64,000 nucleotides of DNA from positions 106,151,741-106,215,740 of the forward strand of contig CM041465.1 of the NCBI GenBank assembly GCA_023213395.1, in the 5' to 3' direction. This document shows positions 22,230 through 36,100 of the stretch, one piece after another; the first letter of the stretch is position 1, and each line of letters opens with the position of its first letter. The notes below the pieces were generated by a model that saw nothing but the letters and a program-made list of their open reading frames with translations, was not told where the DNA came from and ran no database searches. A program made the translations under genes and the position numbers. This stretch comes from Cycas panzhihuaensis (lineage: Eukaryota; Cycadophyta).

Positions 22230-22273
22230 TATGTGTGTATGTGTGTGTGTGTAGATATATATCTATCTATCTA

Positions 22274-22342
<69 letters not shown>
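22230..22342. repeat. Compound microsatellite (TG)n-(ATCT)n-(TA)n
   Basis: A short GT-rich run, then ATCT repeats, then about 65 bases of uninterrupted TA. Any ORF here is an artefact of the repeat. It lies between the integrase and the 3' ORF of G. Confidence 0.95.
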
Positions 22343-22345
<3 letters not shown>

Positions 22346-22439
22346 CTTTTGTTTCTATTTTTTTTTTTCTTTTTTTTCAATCTACTAGGTCATTTTGCCT
22401 AGTCACATACCATCTGAGGTCATATCACTCTTGTTGATA

Positions 22440-23500
22440 TCATTTTTCTTTATTATTAATTTTATACAAGTTGAGTTTTAAACAATTTACATTGAATGTT
22501 TATACGCTTATATCAATGTGAGTTAGTTCAACTATTCCATTATTAAATATTCTTTTTATCATAAATGGTCCTAGCCATTTGTTCTTAAGTTTACATGTTT
22601 TGATGAAGTATTAACCATCATATTATAGGATGAGATCTCCTTCCTTAAATACTTTTAAGTGTAGAGTCTTATCATATTATTTTTTTCTACATTATTATAT
22701 TACATCCATTGCCCATTGTGATCGTGCTTAATTCTTGTCCAAGGTTAAAATAACTTTCAAACAAGTTTGAAGGCTAGATATATATGGCAATTATTCTTGT
22801 ACAATAATTTTGAGACTTGGTACTAGGAATTCTATGGGAGGAACTACTTTTGTTCCATACACCGATTGAAATGGGGTATGTCTCGTGGTAGTTTTATAAC
22901 TTGTTTGAAAGGCCTATAAGACTGAATGCAGTTATTCTTCCCAATTATTTCTATTTATGTTACATGATTTGGTTAATATTATTACTATTATTTTATCACT
23001 TAATTTAACCTATCCATTGGTGCATGGTAGTAGGAGGTAGACCTATGATGTATAATCATGAATTCTTATATTAGGAAATGGGTTGTGTCATTTATAAAGT
23101 ATGTTCCTCTATCACTTACAATTTCTAATGTATAACTAAATCTTATAATAATATTTTTATAAAGGAATATAGTTATACTTTGTATTAAATTATCCTAAAG
23201 TGCCTTTGCCTCAGCCCATTTAGTAAGGTAGTCTATGGCAATTAGTATATATTTTATTTATGTTATTCGTGCAACATGTTGGGATGGTCCTACGAAGTCC
23301 AAACTCTAACATTTAAAAACTCCTTGAGCTGAGGTTAGTTGTAAGGGTATAAAATCATACTCTAAGTGTCATCATATTTATTGAAATATATCACATTTAG
23401 AGACATATTCTTTTGTGTTCTTAAACAATTGAGGCCACCATAATCCTAATAGCAAGATTTTTCAAGTTATAGATTTGGGTCTAATATGACCACATGTAGT
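22440..23500 (-). pseudogene. Element G integrase
   Basis: Reading from right to left, the core is clear at 23310-23060: SLDFVGPSQH, YILIAIDYLTKWAEAKAL and then EIVSDRGTYFIND, with two of the DDE acids visible. Next come TPFQSVYGTKVVPPIEFLVP (about 22880-22800) and the C-terminal module WLGPFMIKRIFNNGIVELTH (22570-22500). Stops interrupt all of it. The motif order is that of a Ty3/gypsy integrase without a chromodomain. Confidence 0.8.
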
Positions 23501-25050
23501 TCCTTAGTGAACTTCTTTTACTACTATTCAAATTTCTTCTCATATTATAGATCTATGTAATACATGATCTTTCCTTAATTTATACAAAATTCCTTCTATC
23601 AGTTGATAAGAACCTACCTTTTTTATGAGTTTTTTATATTGTTGCAAAGTTATATTAGTAGGAAATGATCATGTACTCAAGTATCTTATTATGTCCTCAT
23701 AATCAAGTGGGGTTGCTATTACTTGGAAGAGTTTGGCATCGAGAAAATCATTGTTTATTCTAAGGGGTTTTTCTTGTATCTAAATTCTAAATAAGTGATC
23801 TTTGACCACATGTGTGTGACCAAGTTAAACTATCACCTTGAAATTAAATTCTTAAAGTAGTAATAACCATCGACTTATTCTTCCATATATAATAGGTCTG
23901 TTAATCAAATATAAAAGGACTTGATGATCAATGGAAAACATAAAGGGGTTTGCTAAAAGATTGTGTTAATTTTTTTTTACTGCATAAATCATTCATAATC
24001 CCCGTCTTTCCATTACTAAATAGTTCTTTTCTACTATATTTAATCATCTACTAGTAAAGTAGATAGGTAGATTAAGTTTGTGACTTCCTTCTTGATCTAG
24101 TGTACAACCTATTGCTATCTATAAATCATCAACATGAATGTGAAACTCTTTCAACCAATTAGGATGAGATAAAATTGGGATTGTAATGAGTCTATATTTA
24201 AGATATTCAAATGTTGTTTGTTGTTCCTTTTACCATATAAATTTATGCCTTTATATAACAGTTCTTCTAGGGGATGAGCAATGTAGGCAAACTCTTTTAT
24301 GAACTAATAATAGTATCTAATGTATTCAAGGAATGTTCAAACTCTCATAACATTTGTTGGTGGGGATATATTCATTATGAATATGAGTTTATCAAGATCT
24401 ATCTTTAATCTACGTGTCCATATGACATGTCCTAATAGCTTTCTATCAAGAACCATAAATTACCACTTTTATGGATTTAGTGACAATCTTACTTTCTAAT
24501 AGACTTCCAAGCATTTTGTTAATGGGGGAAGATGGTCTTTAATATTACAATAGATGGACCAATGATCTAAAAATATCTCAATAGATTTAGATGATAATTG
24601 ATCAAATAAAGACATGATGATTTGCTAGAATATTATAGGGGCATTACAAAGTTTGAAGGGCATCTGATTATATATAAAAATTTTAGATTGTGCAATAAAT
24701 ACAATTTTTAACTTATCTTTTTCTACAATATTGATTTGGTTGTAACTTGAAAACCCATTCAAGAATGAGTATATCTCATTTCATGCGACTTCTTCTAGAA
24801 CAGTATTAGAAAAATAAATAGGAAATGGATCTTTATAGGTTATTGCATTTAATTTTTAGAAATCAATACAAATGTATAGTTTCACAATTTTCTTAGGAAC
24901 TACCATAATTAGTGAGACCCATTCACTTATTTTGATCTTAAATATAATTCTAGTATCTAGTATTTTTTTAATTTTTGTGTCTACTTGCTCTATGTATTTG
25001 GGATTCATTTAATAAGGTCAATATTTTACTGGTTTAGATCCTGGTATTAA
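23500..25050 (-). pseudogene. Element G reverse transcriptase and RNase H
   Basis: RT runs from about 25050 to 24200. Visible are YKDVFSWTYKDLKGI and KPVKY.PY.MNPKYIEQV (just upstream), SEWVSLIMVVPKK, KLYICIDF.KLNAITYKDPF, YNQMPFKLCNAP and the catalytic region IEIFLDHW, where the second Asp of LDD is His, so the enzyme is dead. The thumb has KLLGHVIWTRRLKIDLDKL. RNase H remnants follow to about 23700 but are weak. Confidence 0.8.
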
Positions 25051-25689
25051 TTTAATTCTATATTTACATAGTTCTCTTAGTATTCCTTTCAAATCTTTAT
25101 ATGTCCAAGAAAAGACATCCTTATATTATAGAAAATTTTTTATGGTTGCTACTATTAACATTAGTTCCCGTTTATTACCCATTATTATTATTTGTATATT
25201 TTGTTTAATTCCTAAATTAATTGCTTGTTGTCATACTTCATCATAGAAAATTTGGTCCTTATCAAAATTGTATGTAAATTTTTAAAGTGTTACCTAGATT
25301 ACTTTAACTAATTCAAAAAAATGATTAGGGTATTCATGTTTATGATTATATGTATCTTGTATCTAATAAACATTCTTACAGTCTAGTAGTTCTATATCAA
25401 CTAAATAGTATGATGGTGAAAATAATTCATATTCTTGTTCATGACAATGAAATAATCTACTATTTAATTCCACCTCATCCTTTGGCCACGGATCCAAATA
25501 CAAAATACCCTCAATTAGTTCATATATATTATCATTATCAAATGTTATACTTAAAGGATATTGATCCTCCTTAATATCATTAACATAGTCCTTATCATCA
25601 TCATCTTCATCAGAGGAACTAGAGTCTATTACTTCCTCACTTATGGTATGGTGATTTAAATTTATTAACTATTTCTTTCCTTTTACTTA

Positions 25690-26090
25690 ATCACTAGTGT
25701 ATTGTGACCCTACATGTGTAATGTGTAACCAAGGTCATCTTAATAGTAAATCATATGCTTATAGTGTTATGTCAATCATGGGAATAACAATAAAATCCAT
25801 CATAAATTCTTGATTCCTGTTGTGAATTTTCTAGGCCAACATCATTCCTACTGGTTATATACTATGTTGGTCAACTAACAAAAAATGGAATGTAGGCCTG
25901 CTAATGTTTTTCCAAGTCATTATAGGTATAATATTAACTCCAACACCTCTATCTACCATTGTTTTATTCAAAATATATCCTAATAAATTCATTGAGACTG
26001 TAATCTCTTGATCCACTCTTAGATATCGTACATGATGCTCTAATTAAGAATTGTGTATATTTAGAATATTTAGAATGTTGATACAATCTT
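25690..26090 (-). pseudogene. Element G aspartic protease
   Basis: The minus strand reads KTMVDRGVGVNIIPIMTW, in which the catalytic DS/TG is changed to DRG, then FMMDFIVIPMID and DLLLRWPWLHITH (LLLGRPWL in intact relatives). This places the protease between Gag and RT, as in element C. Confidence 0.75.
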
Positions 26091-26537
26091 TTATAGTGAT
26101 TGATAGTTTCCCTTATTAGAAAGTTTCTTTTTATTTTATCTTTATTTATTGTATATATTCTTTGGGAATTTGTAAAAGTAGTGGGTTATGTTGGAGTAAT
26201 ATCAAAATTTTCACAATTATCTCACTTTACAAAAATTGATCAATCAATATAGTAGTGGCTTCATTACCTTGTGCTACAGTCCTTCTTGGTAATTGTGATG
26301 ATATTTTATCTTGCTATGAAATTACTAGAATTTCTAATATATTCTGCTCTTGCTTTTATATTGATCATACTAAATATTTAGCTTAGCGCCGGTGTTCTTT
26401 CTCCTCTAAAGGGTTGGGATAATCAACTTTCTTGGATTTTCTTATATACCTATGTACACTAGTAGAGTTTGTAAAACCTCTTTACTCTTACTAGACTCCA
26501 CATCCTTGAGCTTCACTGTCTTGTTTTATTATTGTGG

Positions 26538-27545
26538 ATAACAATCATCATTGTGGTTACCAGATCTGCACCATTGACATAACGTCAAAGTAGTGTTACG
26601 CATGTTAAGACAATTTCTATTGAAATATCCCCATAGTTTACACTAAAAACATTAAACCATAGGTTGTCCTTGAGTGTCTCTTAGTATTAGTTGAATTGAT
26701 CTATATGCCCATCTAAGAGGAGGTCTATTGGTTTCTTACCATGTGAAGAACACTTTTTACTCTTATCATCTGTGTGAGTAACCATTAAACCTACATTCTT
26801 CTGTATCATGATTATTCATTTTGCAAATATAGCAATACTTAGAAGTTTTTTTTTGGGACATTATAATTCTATATGCCCTTCTATTTTACATCTAATGCAC
26901 CATATTTAGTGTCTTTCCTTCAATTGGTATTGCATAAAATCCTTTATCATTTGCATTAGATGTTTTCTCAGTGCTTTGATATTAGAAGATTCATCTTTAA
27001 TTTTTGCTTCCATAGCTATATCTTGATGTCATGCTTCTACTTTATCCTTTATTTTGATGCTCATCATGTAGTTAACTACTCTTGGTATGATGAAGTGGAA
27101 AGTACTCAAAGTTTTCTTCGATACCTTGGAAGTAATCCTTCTAAAAACCACCTTTCTCTCAAATCGTTAGTTACTTTGCTTTCCATCTTCTTGATTAGGC
27201 TTTTCAATTTCATATTATAACTTCTAATAATCTCCTTAGCTTCTTGTTTAAGGTTATTTATTTAATCCACTATTTTGTTATCATCTCATAACAATCTGGA
27301 TTCCTTCAAAGGCTTCCTATAAGTTAGTCTTTCTTTTAAAGTGTCCATGATTAAATTCTTTGAATCAATCATTCATGACATCTTGTAAAGTTACCAAAAA
27401 TGCCTATAACCATTAATCTTTATATGTCTTACCATTTTCTATGTATATTATTTTGTACATGTTATAATGTCGAGTTGGATATTCATCTACTTTACTATTA
27501 AATATTGGTAACTTCTATTTTGCACCTTTGGACATCGCCATTGTT
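26538..27545 (-). pseudogene. Element G Gag with four zinc knuckles
   Basis: Gag begins near Met 27543 (MAMSKGAK, then PIFNSKVDEYPTRHYNMYKI). Four CCHC-type knuckles follow: CIRCKIEGH....C at 26899-26858 (with a stop inside), CYICKMNNHDTEEC at 26833-26792, CF.CKLWGYFNRNC at 26651-26610 (His changed to Tyr, one stop) and CQWCRSGNHNDDC at 26579-26541. The first pair and the last pair are each in one frame, with an indel between the pairs. The knuckles would package RNA. Element C has at least three in matching positions. Confidence 0.75.
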
Positions 27546-28544
27546 GATATTAATCGCTTAACTAGAGATCTTATAAGCCTTAACTATGATAACCTTTATT
27601 ATATGATGTTATTCTTTTGTTTCTTAGTTTTACATTCATAATATTTACCAAATAGGGTTCATCTATATTTAGGGCTTGTATGCTCTTATCCTTGCATCAC
27701 TTTATTAATCAAGGATTGATCTTATTCTTATAGACTTAAGTGGGCAAATGCTTCTTTAATAACTTTTAAGTCTAGGTTAGGTCCATGTTGATCCCAAATT
27801 TACCACACTTGTCATGCTCAATTTATAATTGTCCAATTAATTTGTGTTAATGTCTTAGACTCATGCTATCTTAATGTATGTATTTGAGTAGATCTTCTTA
27901 CTTGGACTTATTGGTCTATCTTTTTCACATGCATAAAAATATACATTGTTTATTCAGAATCAAGCATTGGATCCAAACATGGTTAGAATCAAACATTAGG
28001 GAACTAAACATGGTCCAAGATATTACCAAGCAACATGGGATTATGGACTATGATATCCATGATATAATATATGATGATACCTCATTAAACCAAGAAGGGT
28101 TTAAATTCATTAATAATCTTGAGATTTACATCCATGAATTAGATGTGCAACAATTCTCCTAGTATTGTTTGGTTCTCGTACTGATTTCATATTGTCATAT
28201 ATTCAAAACTTACTATCATTTTTTTACTCCATTTTATCTTATTCCTAGGTTAGAAATAATGTTGGATGTTAATTAATCATACATGGGTTCTCCTAGAGAG
28301 AAAGAGACAATAATATCTTCAACATAATAACATCAACACAATAATATGATATGTACAATATTTCACATTAATAGTAATTATAAGATGTCTACAACTCAAT
28401 ATCTTCTATTATGTCAAAACTAATTATAATAATAAGATCATCTATAATAGAGCAAGATATGATCATCCCACACTAGCTTTGCACTGCCTACTAGCATTAA
28501 GATGCACAATAATGCATGTCCCCCCTCATCTACTTGTATATATA
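27546..28544. other. AT-rich stretch right of element G; no gene seen
   Basis: This should contain the leader and 5' LTR of G, but no copy of 19576-19972 was recognised. The 94-codon open frame at 27878-28162 has no recognisable motif and is not called a gene. Confidence 0.4.
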
Positions 28545-28623
28545 TCTATGTGTGTGTGTGTCTTTCTCTCTCTCTCTCTCTATACACACACACACATACA
28601 CACACACACATATATATATACCT

Positions 28624-28683
<60 letters not shown>

Positions 28684-28716
28684 ATAGATAGATAGATAGA
28701 TATATGTATGTATGTA
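28545..28716. repeat. Cluster of microsatellites: GT, CT, AC, TA, AG, GATA
   Basis: Within 170 bp come (TG)n, (TC)n, (AC)n in two blocks, (TA)n, about 50 bases of (AG)n and (GATA)n. Open frames across it on both strands encode only the repeats. Confidence 0.95.
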
Positions 28717-31200
28717 TCCTTGGAAATGTTGTATTATAATGACTTCCATCTACTTGACTCAGCTAATCCCTTTTTGTTAACATAACATCCAACATGTAAT
28801 TTATGTAGGAAATAGATAACATTACCTAATAGATAATATAATGAGACCAACCTTAGGAGTATGAGGATGTATCTATGATTTCACCAGACCTATATGTGGA
28901 GGAGAAAATAAAGGTTAGGGGATCAACCTCTATTGAAGCCTAAGCATTGACCATTGATAAAGTTATAGAAGAAAGGTTCTATTAATAGAGAAAGGATGAC
29001 AAGTTGCTATAGAAAAATAGTGACCAAAGATAAGAGGTGGGTATAAACTATCTCCTTATCTATGTAAGAAAACTTTATAGTCAAGTTAGTAGAGTTTCAC
29101 TTAGCCTCTAAAGAGATAGTAAGAGATACAATTAATTATCTCTAGCTACACCTGGCAAATGTGATATAAAAAAACCAATCCTTAAGGTGAAAATATATGA
29201 ACCTAAATATAAAGATCAATAACTTGACTCTATGATAAAATTTCAGTGTAACTATTGTAGTCAAGGGCTATAGAGGAAGTTGAATAGATGGTTAGAAATG
29301 CAATTAATGGGGGCATGTCTATTGATGCCTTAAATGAAATGATTAAGTAGTGCATTAAGAAGGGAAATTTTTGTCTCCTAAACCATCGAATTTCATGAAC
29401 CAATTCTTTGAACTTAGGTATTAGGTGGATTTTATCAAGCAAGTTGCTAAGAAAGTACATTCCATATTTAAGGGAGAACTATAAGATTTATGACCCTTAG
29501 CTAGCTTTATATAAAAGGTGACTATACTACCTACTAGACAAGATAGCTCTAATAGAACATTCCTCCAATGTTGGTAATACATATTAGATGCAAGAGCTAT
29601 GAAGGACAAAAGAGTAATGGAGGAGATGTAGCAACTAATTCTCCCTCATCAAACCCATATATTTTGATTTAATTACCCTAACACAAGGATATAATATTTC
29701 TTCCCCAAAGGAGAGGGAGAAGTTGCTTACTAAAGATGACTTCTTGAAGGAGTCAAACACCATATAGGAGAGTTATTAATTAAAAGGGCCCAATGCATAT
29801 ATGTCTTACTAACCCAATAATTAGACTTCAAGAATCTAATTTATAAGGTAGGGGGGCAGTTAAACATGATCAAGGATGAGGTCATTAGGTTGGTGAACAT
29901 GGAATTGGTAAACCCATTGTTGATTGCCTAGTTTAAATAAGAACTAACAAACAAGAAGTGACAATAGCTAGAGAGTGGTAAGACTTAATAATCTAAGAAA
30001 GGCACCTTGATCTAACCTAATTTCCCCCACTCCCTAAGTAAAGGCACATCATTCACCTTATAATAAGGGACCAATAATAGACTAAATAAGTGGAGAAGAA
30101 ACAAGAAAGAATGATTTAGATATACTTTACCTAGCCAATATAGTTTGTTTCCTCTAATTCCCAAGTGTTATATTTGTCTTTAATTTGAGTAGGACTTAGC
30201 TTTCCACCATCTTTTCTTACTTTTTTTATTTTTGGACTTCCTACTTCTTTTCTCTCTTCTCAGTTCTTTTAGAAGGTTGGCTTATATCTACATTCTTCTA
30301 AAAATTGTGTTGACTATTGATATGTTATCCATTCTCATGTGCATACTTCATCATAGGTTAGACCCACTTGAAAATCTTGGATCATGGATGGAAGCTTACT
30401 GGTAAAAAAGGTTCCAATTAGAGTTATAATTATATAATTTACCATGTATTATTTGCCACTTATGGGTTATGTTCAAGATCCATTAGAAAGTTAGGTTATC
30501 CACTCCTAGTTCATATGTAACTAGTCCCTTAAAATTTTAAATTATAATTCAAGTCATTTAGTCTTACTAATATACTTGTAAACATTTGATAATATTAGCA
30601 AATACAAATTTTCTTTTTTAAATAAATCCCATAGTTAATTGTTACTTTGGTAGTGGAGTTTATGAATGTGTATGGTAGCATTATGAGGTGTACACTTAAG
30701 TGTATAAGCATTGCATCATACAATTTTCTATATTTATCACTTCATTATAATTCTTATGTCTTATTGTATTTAAAATAATTCCTATGGATGAGTTTTTGGT
30801 GTGTATTTTCTTTCAAAATTTTATAGCTCAGTTATAAAATGGCAATAAGCTTCATGGGAGATTTTGCATACACCTAACTATAAGATTAATAGAAGAGATC
30901 TATTTCACTTTCTTTCATGTCATGCTTAACTCCCTGCTTTCCTCATCACATTTTCTACTATACTTGCATACACCCATTCATAGTGACATTATTATTTGAA
31001 GAGATTATCATTGATATACTACAATATTATATAAGCTTGTATTATACCAAGTGTATATAAAAAAGGGAATTTCCCCTACTTAATTAAAGGGTGTGATGAC
31101 CCCTTAAGTTGGCCTTCATTCTTAAGTTAGCCTTGGATATTTGTAGACTAGTCAACATTCTTTCCAAACACTTTTGGATAGTATAAGGACATTAGCTAAC
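28717..31200. other. Decayed, unassigned DNA; left part of element A's LTR at its right end
   Basis: 28880-30130 is less AT-rich and has short open stretches on both strands, such as 29230-29460 minus, but I recognise no domain. From 31201 leftwards the minus strand should be the 3' LTR of copia A (TGTTAGCTAATGTCC after a purine tract); its other end was not found. Confidence 0.4.
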
Positions 31201-31201
31201 A

Positions 31202-31470
31202 TACCCTTCCTCGATGTTTATTTCCTAAATACCAAGTGAGACTTTGTGTTATTAAAGTTTATCCTTTGCTAGTGTCTTTATGAGGTCATCTACTAGTTAC
31301 TCCCTTGTAGGTATGTACTTGAGATGAACCTATTATTACTTGGCATTTTTCACGAATGTGTTTTCTTATGAAAAATTATATTCTTAACCATTTTTAACAC
31401 ACTTTAATTGTCATAGTATGTGATTTTGGTATCTATAAATTTAAATTATAAACCCTCAAGGACTCTCCTT
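31202..31470 (-). pseudogene. Element A: end of copia RNase H
   Basis: This minus-strand piece continues the RNase H from the other side of E. It has YYDN (YCDN in intact relatives), IFHKKTH, SSQVHTYKGV and KG.TLITQSLTWYLG, in the order of the copia RNase H C-terminus, spread over more than one frame. A purine tract (31213-31202) marks its end and the start of the 3' LTR. Confidence 0.7.
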
Positions 31471-31849
31471 TATTAAAACATTAATGACACCTTAATTTAT
31501 AATTGTATCTTTGTATCATATAGTGTATCATATTATAATTAAATTGTAATATAAAATTATGTCTAGTCTACCCATTACTGAATAATAGGCCAATTAAATT
31601 TGCCTATTATATCGGCCAATTAAATTGATATTCAATGTGTATTATGGCCTATAAATCATGCTCGAATGCTCTTCTATGTATATTAAATATTTGAATATAA
31701 TGAATCTCTACCAAATTGAAGAGTAACAGTGCCAACTAATTCGGCCATCTTATTTTGTGCAAATAATTTGTATTGAACTATTATTTGTTCTATTTATGGT
31801 TTCAATTCTACATGTGCATGAATATTTAGATCTTATGTTAATTTTTTCA
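31471..31849 (+). repeat. Element E 5' LTR
   Basis: It starts TATTAAAACATTAATGA (TG changed to TA) and ends TTTTTTCA. It matches 36957-37335 throughout with many substitutions. The PBS TGGTATTAGAG follows directly. Confidence 0.93.
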
Positions 31850-32379
31850 TGGTATTAGAGTTAGATCTTATGTATGTACTCAGTATTTCATAGGTATATC
31901 ATGTTAGAAGAAGTCTAATTGTGTTCCATTGCAAAAATAAGACCCTTGTTTAACACTGTTTGTGAATTATTTTAAAAAATAATTGAATCCATTTACCTTG
32001 TTCTATATATATGCCAGTTAAATGGGAATAAACCATTCTCTTAATTTTCATTTCCATCCTCACCACTTTCCATTAATTGTATGAAGCATGGGTGACCTTA
32101 CATAACCTTACATAGCTACATTGACCTCCCTTGTGCTATGTAAAGCTATTGGTGAGATCTAAGAGCAAATCATTCTCTTGTAACTCAGTTAAATTGAGTT
32201 TATACTTTTATTTGATTGTCATTGCTCTATCGACCCCTATTCACCTTGTGTGGTGACTATGTGGCCTGAATCAACCTTCTCTTATCCTACGAAAGTTTTT
32301 GTGGTGATTTGGGTGTGGATCTCATTCATTAAAACTTGATTTGATTGAGTTTTTTTATCACCATTCATCCACCTATTCA

Positions 32380-32416
32380 ACAAATTTGCATGCGGGTTTC
32401 ATAAATTTTTTGACCT

Positions 32417-32456
<40 letters not shown>

Positions 32457-32700
32457 CAAAGGTTTAGGTTAATTTAATTAGGTTTGAATCTATTTTTAAG
32501 CTTTCCCACCCCTCCTAGCTCTAATAGGTGGTCATATGGTGATGTATGGTGACTCAGGCCTACCATATCAAAGGGGCTTAAGGCTATTTCATTTTAGTTT
32601 TTAGTGCATAAGGAGGATTGCTTATAGTTTTTGTGATATCTTTGTAATGGGAGGTCTATTTTTCAAACTATAAGATCTATCAAAATCTTAATTTAGAGCT
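32380..32700 (-). repeat. Second copy of the dispersed repeat seen at 4375-4640, inverted
   Basis: GGTCATATGGT, AAGGGGCTTAAGG and GCATAAGGAG recur in the order of the reverse complement of 4375-4640. A (TA)n run at 32420-32454 lies within it. It sits in the leader of element E, so it is either part of the leader or a later insertion. Confidence 0.55.
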
Positions 32701-33170
32701 TGGAGTTAGTTTTAGATTAATTTGGATAGAATTTTAGAGTTTTTAAATTAGATGAAGTTGACCCTTCTTTATGTTCTTTTTAAAGTCTTTTTTCACCAAT
32801 TGAGGACTTATCTCACATCTTGCAAAGGGATTTCTCCACTATTTACTGCTCACATTTATTTTATTAGCTATTCTACCTAATTTGTGGATAACCTTTATAT
32901 TGCATTATGGTTGTAGGTGCCCTACTTAAGTGAAGAAGGTTGCTCTCATATTTTAAGCATAGTCCTTCTTTAAGCATCGTAATCCTACCATTTTTATTCA
33001 TTTACATTTCCTTTTAGTCTGTTTATTTTATTTTTTTATTAAAAAGGAATCAAATCAACAACCTTGGCATCCCTCCTTCTGACAATTGCTTATCGAGTAT
33101 TATCAACATCCTTCCCCTTAAATACAATAGCTCTGTCTCCTGCTTATACGATAGTTTTTTTATAATGGAG

Positions 33171-36100
33171 CTTAACATCTTAAAAGGATTATTACTTAGA
33201 GAGGAGGTAATTCTAAATTATGAAGGAGTAGCATCCACTTTTAACTCAGCTCCTACATTTTCACCCAGAAATTTAAAGAGGAGCCAACCACATCAATATG
33301 CATGTTAGTAGCCACCTCAATAGTAACACCTTGCCCAATAATTTAGTTTATTGAACCCCACTTAATAATAAGAATAGCCATAACCATCAAGGAATTAGTA
33401 GCAAAGATAAAATGTCACCTACTTATATTGTGGAAAGAATAGGCATATTACGATAGACTATAAGAGAAGACAGGCATACCTGTAGCTTTTATAAAATCAA
33501 AGTGGATAACAAGGGAGATAAATTTTTTAGCAAAACAACAACTAAGGGTGAAATTAAAATTAGGGGTAATACAACAAGAAACAATAAAAGAAACCAACTA
33601 AGAAACCAAAGGTACAACAGGAATTCTCAACAAGGAGGTAATGTAGTTAGTTCTCAAGGTAACTCTGAAAACTTATTCTATGTAGCTTTGTCATCTTAAT
33701 ATGATAATAATTCTTGGTAGATAGATTCTGATGCCACTCATTATATGATTGGTACTAAAGATTTACTTTAGGACACACATCTTATAAGGTCTCAAACAAT
33801 TAAATTTGGAGATAATCTCACTTATAATATAACAAAAATTGCTAGAGTCCCCATTACATTAAAGAACTCTAATGTTTACAATCACATTAGCACCATTCTC
33901 TTAGTACCTAGCATGAAATAAAATTTGTTATCAATGAGCTAGATAGATAAGAAGAACCTTGATGTTCTATTCAACCATGGTATTTCCACCATCATAGATT
34001 ATGTTACAGGTCAATTGATTGCTATAGGACATGAGAACAATGGGTTATACAAGCTTGATGGAGTTCCCCTCACCATAGTCATATAGTAAGATTCCTATGC
34101 TTATGTACAAACTAATCACCTTAATAAAGGCAAAGAAATCTTAGTTGAAGACATATCTATGGAAGGAATTTAAGGTGAATGTTCATACAAAAATGAGCAA
34201 CCCTCTTCAAAGAGCAATAAGGACCAACCATGGCATTAACACCTAGGTCACTTGAACATGTAGAGTATCAATCTCATATATAGGCTACAAATGATGCATG
34301 TGTTACATAAGATCAAAAGAACCAATTGTATTTGTAAGGCTTGCTTAGTGGGAAAGTAATATAGAGAGCTACTACCTTCAAAAAATGCTTATTGTACCTT
34401 TAAACCTTTCAGGTTAGTCCACTTAGATATATATATGGACCAATGTTAGATCCTTCCATTAATGGAAGTTGGTTCTTTATTACATTCATTGATGACTCTT
34501 TAAGGGAAGTTTGAGTCTACTTTCTTTGACAAAAATTTGAAGCCTTTGGAAAATTTAGGGGCTTCAAGGATGGAGTTGAAAATGAAATTAGCATGATTAT
34601 CAAAGTATTTAGATCAAATAATAGAGAAGAGTAAATATTAAGATAATTCACCAATTTCTACTTGAGAATTTAGGATTAAACATCAATTCTCTACTCCATA
34701 CATACCCTAATAAAATGGTGTAACATAAAAAATAAATTAAACTTTAGTGAATAAAGCAAAAGTTATATTGAGTGTTATAAACCTTGTTACTCATTTTTAG
34801 GTTGAAGCTCTATCAATTGCTACATATTTAACAAACAAAAGTATCACTGTAGTAATAAGAGATATAACAACTAAGTAGGTTTGGTTAGGCTAAAAGCCTA
34901 CTATCTCATATTTAAGGACATTCAGCTACACCACTCACAAGTTTATCCCCAAAATAGAAAGGAAGAAATTAGATGATAAGAGACTTAAGTGCATTTTCAT
35001 TGGTTATATAACTGAATGTAAAGCTTACAAGGTATATGAACCTATTGGAAATTAGGTATACTCAACTCAAGATGTTATATTTACTAAAGACACTCTAGAC
35101 TTGAACCCATCTCAATTTTAGTTTATCTTAGATGATGATGTTAATTATTGAGCCTCCTACACCAATAACATCCCACACGCTAAGTCCATCTTTAGCTCTA
35201 TTATCTTTAATCTTAAATTCAAATGACACCTCTATAGTGCCACCTAAATCATTAGATGATCTTTAAGTGTAGGTCACTAGTATCCAAAAACATCCTAAGT
35301 GATACTTGTAAGTGATGAAGGATACACCTCCTCCTCCTCCTACTCCCAAGAGAGAGTCTAGAATGAGGCACTCAACAAACTATGCCTAATGACACATATC
35401 CATGAGACTCCTAACCTTTCTACATTTGAGAAGGCAATCAAAGGCCAAACATGTAAAGATATAATGGATGAAGAAATAAACTTAATCATCAAGAATGACC
35501 CATGGGAGCTGATTGAATTACCACCTAGAAAGAACCCAATTGATTATAGATGGATTTATAAAATTAAGTTTCATGATCATGGCACCATTGAGTATCATAA
35601 TGATAATTTTGTTACAAAAGGTTTTAAATAACAAAAGGGGATATATTATGAAGAGACCTTTATACCTATTACTAATATGACCACATTCCTTTTAGTTATG
35701 TCACTTATGACTCAATTCAACTAGCTTGTATATTAGATGGATGTGAAGAGTGCCTTTTTTAATGGAGAGATTACTAAAGAAGTTTTCTTAAGGCAACCTC
35801 TTAACTATGTTGTTCCTAAAAAAAACACTTAGTTTATAAGCTAAAGAAATCTCTCTATAGACTGAAGCAGGTACCTCATGCCTAGTATGCAAAAATCAAT
35901 GCCTCTTTTATGCAATATGGATTCACTCATTCACCCTCTAATCTTGATTTATATATTCAAATTAGAGGAAATTTGATCATAATCATTATTCTTTATATGG
36001 ATGACTTGGCAATCACTATAAATAATGATGATGATATAACTTGTTTCCAATTAGAACTTAGAGGCAACTTTAAGATGGCTGACCTTGGGTTACTACATTA

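Larger units (their letters stand above)
19576..27545 (-). mobile_element. Element G: decayed Ty3/gypsy retrotransposon on the minus strand
   Basis: Read from right to left: Gag with four zinc knuckles (27545-26538), protease (26080-25700), RT (25050-24200), RNase H, integrase (23500-22440), an extra 3' ORF region (about 21600-20050), a polypurine tract (19985-19973) and an LTR (19972-19576). Gene order and motifs match element C, so both belong to one gypsy family. The 5' LTR, expected to the right of 27545, was not found. Many stops make it an old copy. Confidence 0.75.

Noticed and set aside
22211-22402. 63-codon ORF rich in Tyr-Ile
   Set aside because: It is a translation of the (TA)n run.
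28479-28749. ORFs of 61-70 codons on both strands
   Set aside because: They encode only microsatellite repeats (THTH, RERERE, SLSLSL).
29230-29609. Minus-strand ORFs of 76 and 62 codons as a gene
   Set aside because: No domain; both strands have similar short frames, and stops surround them.
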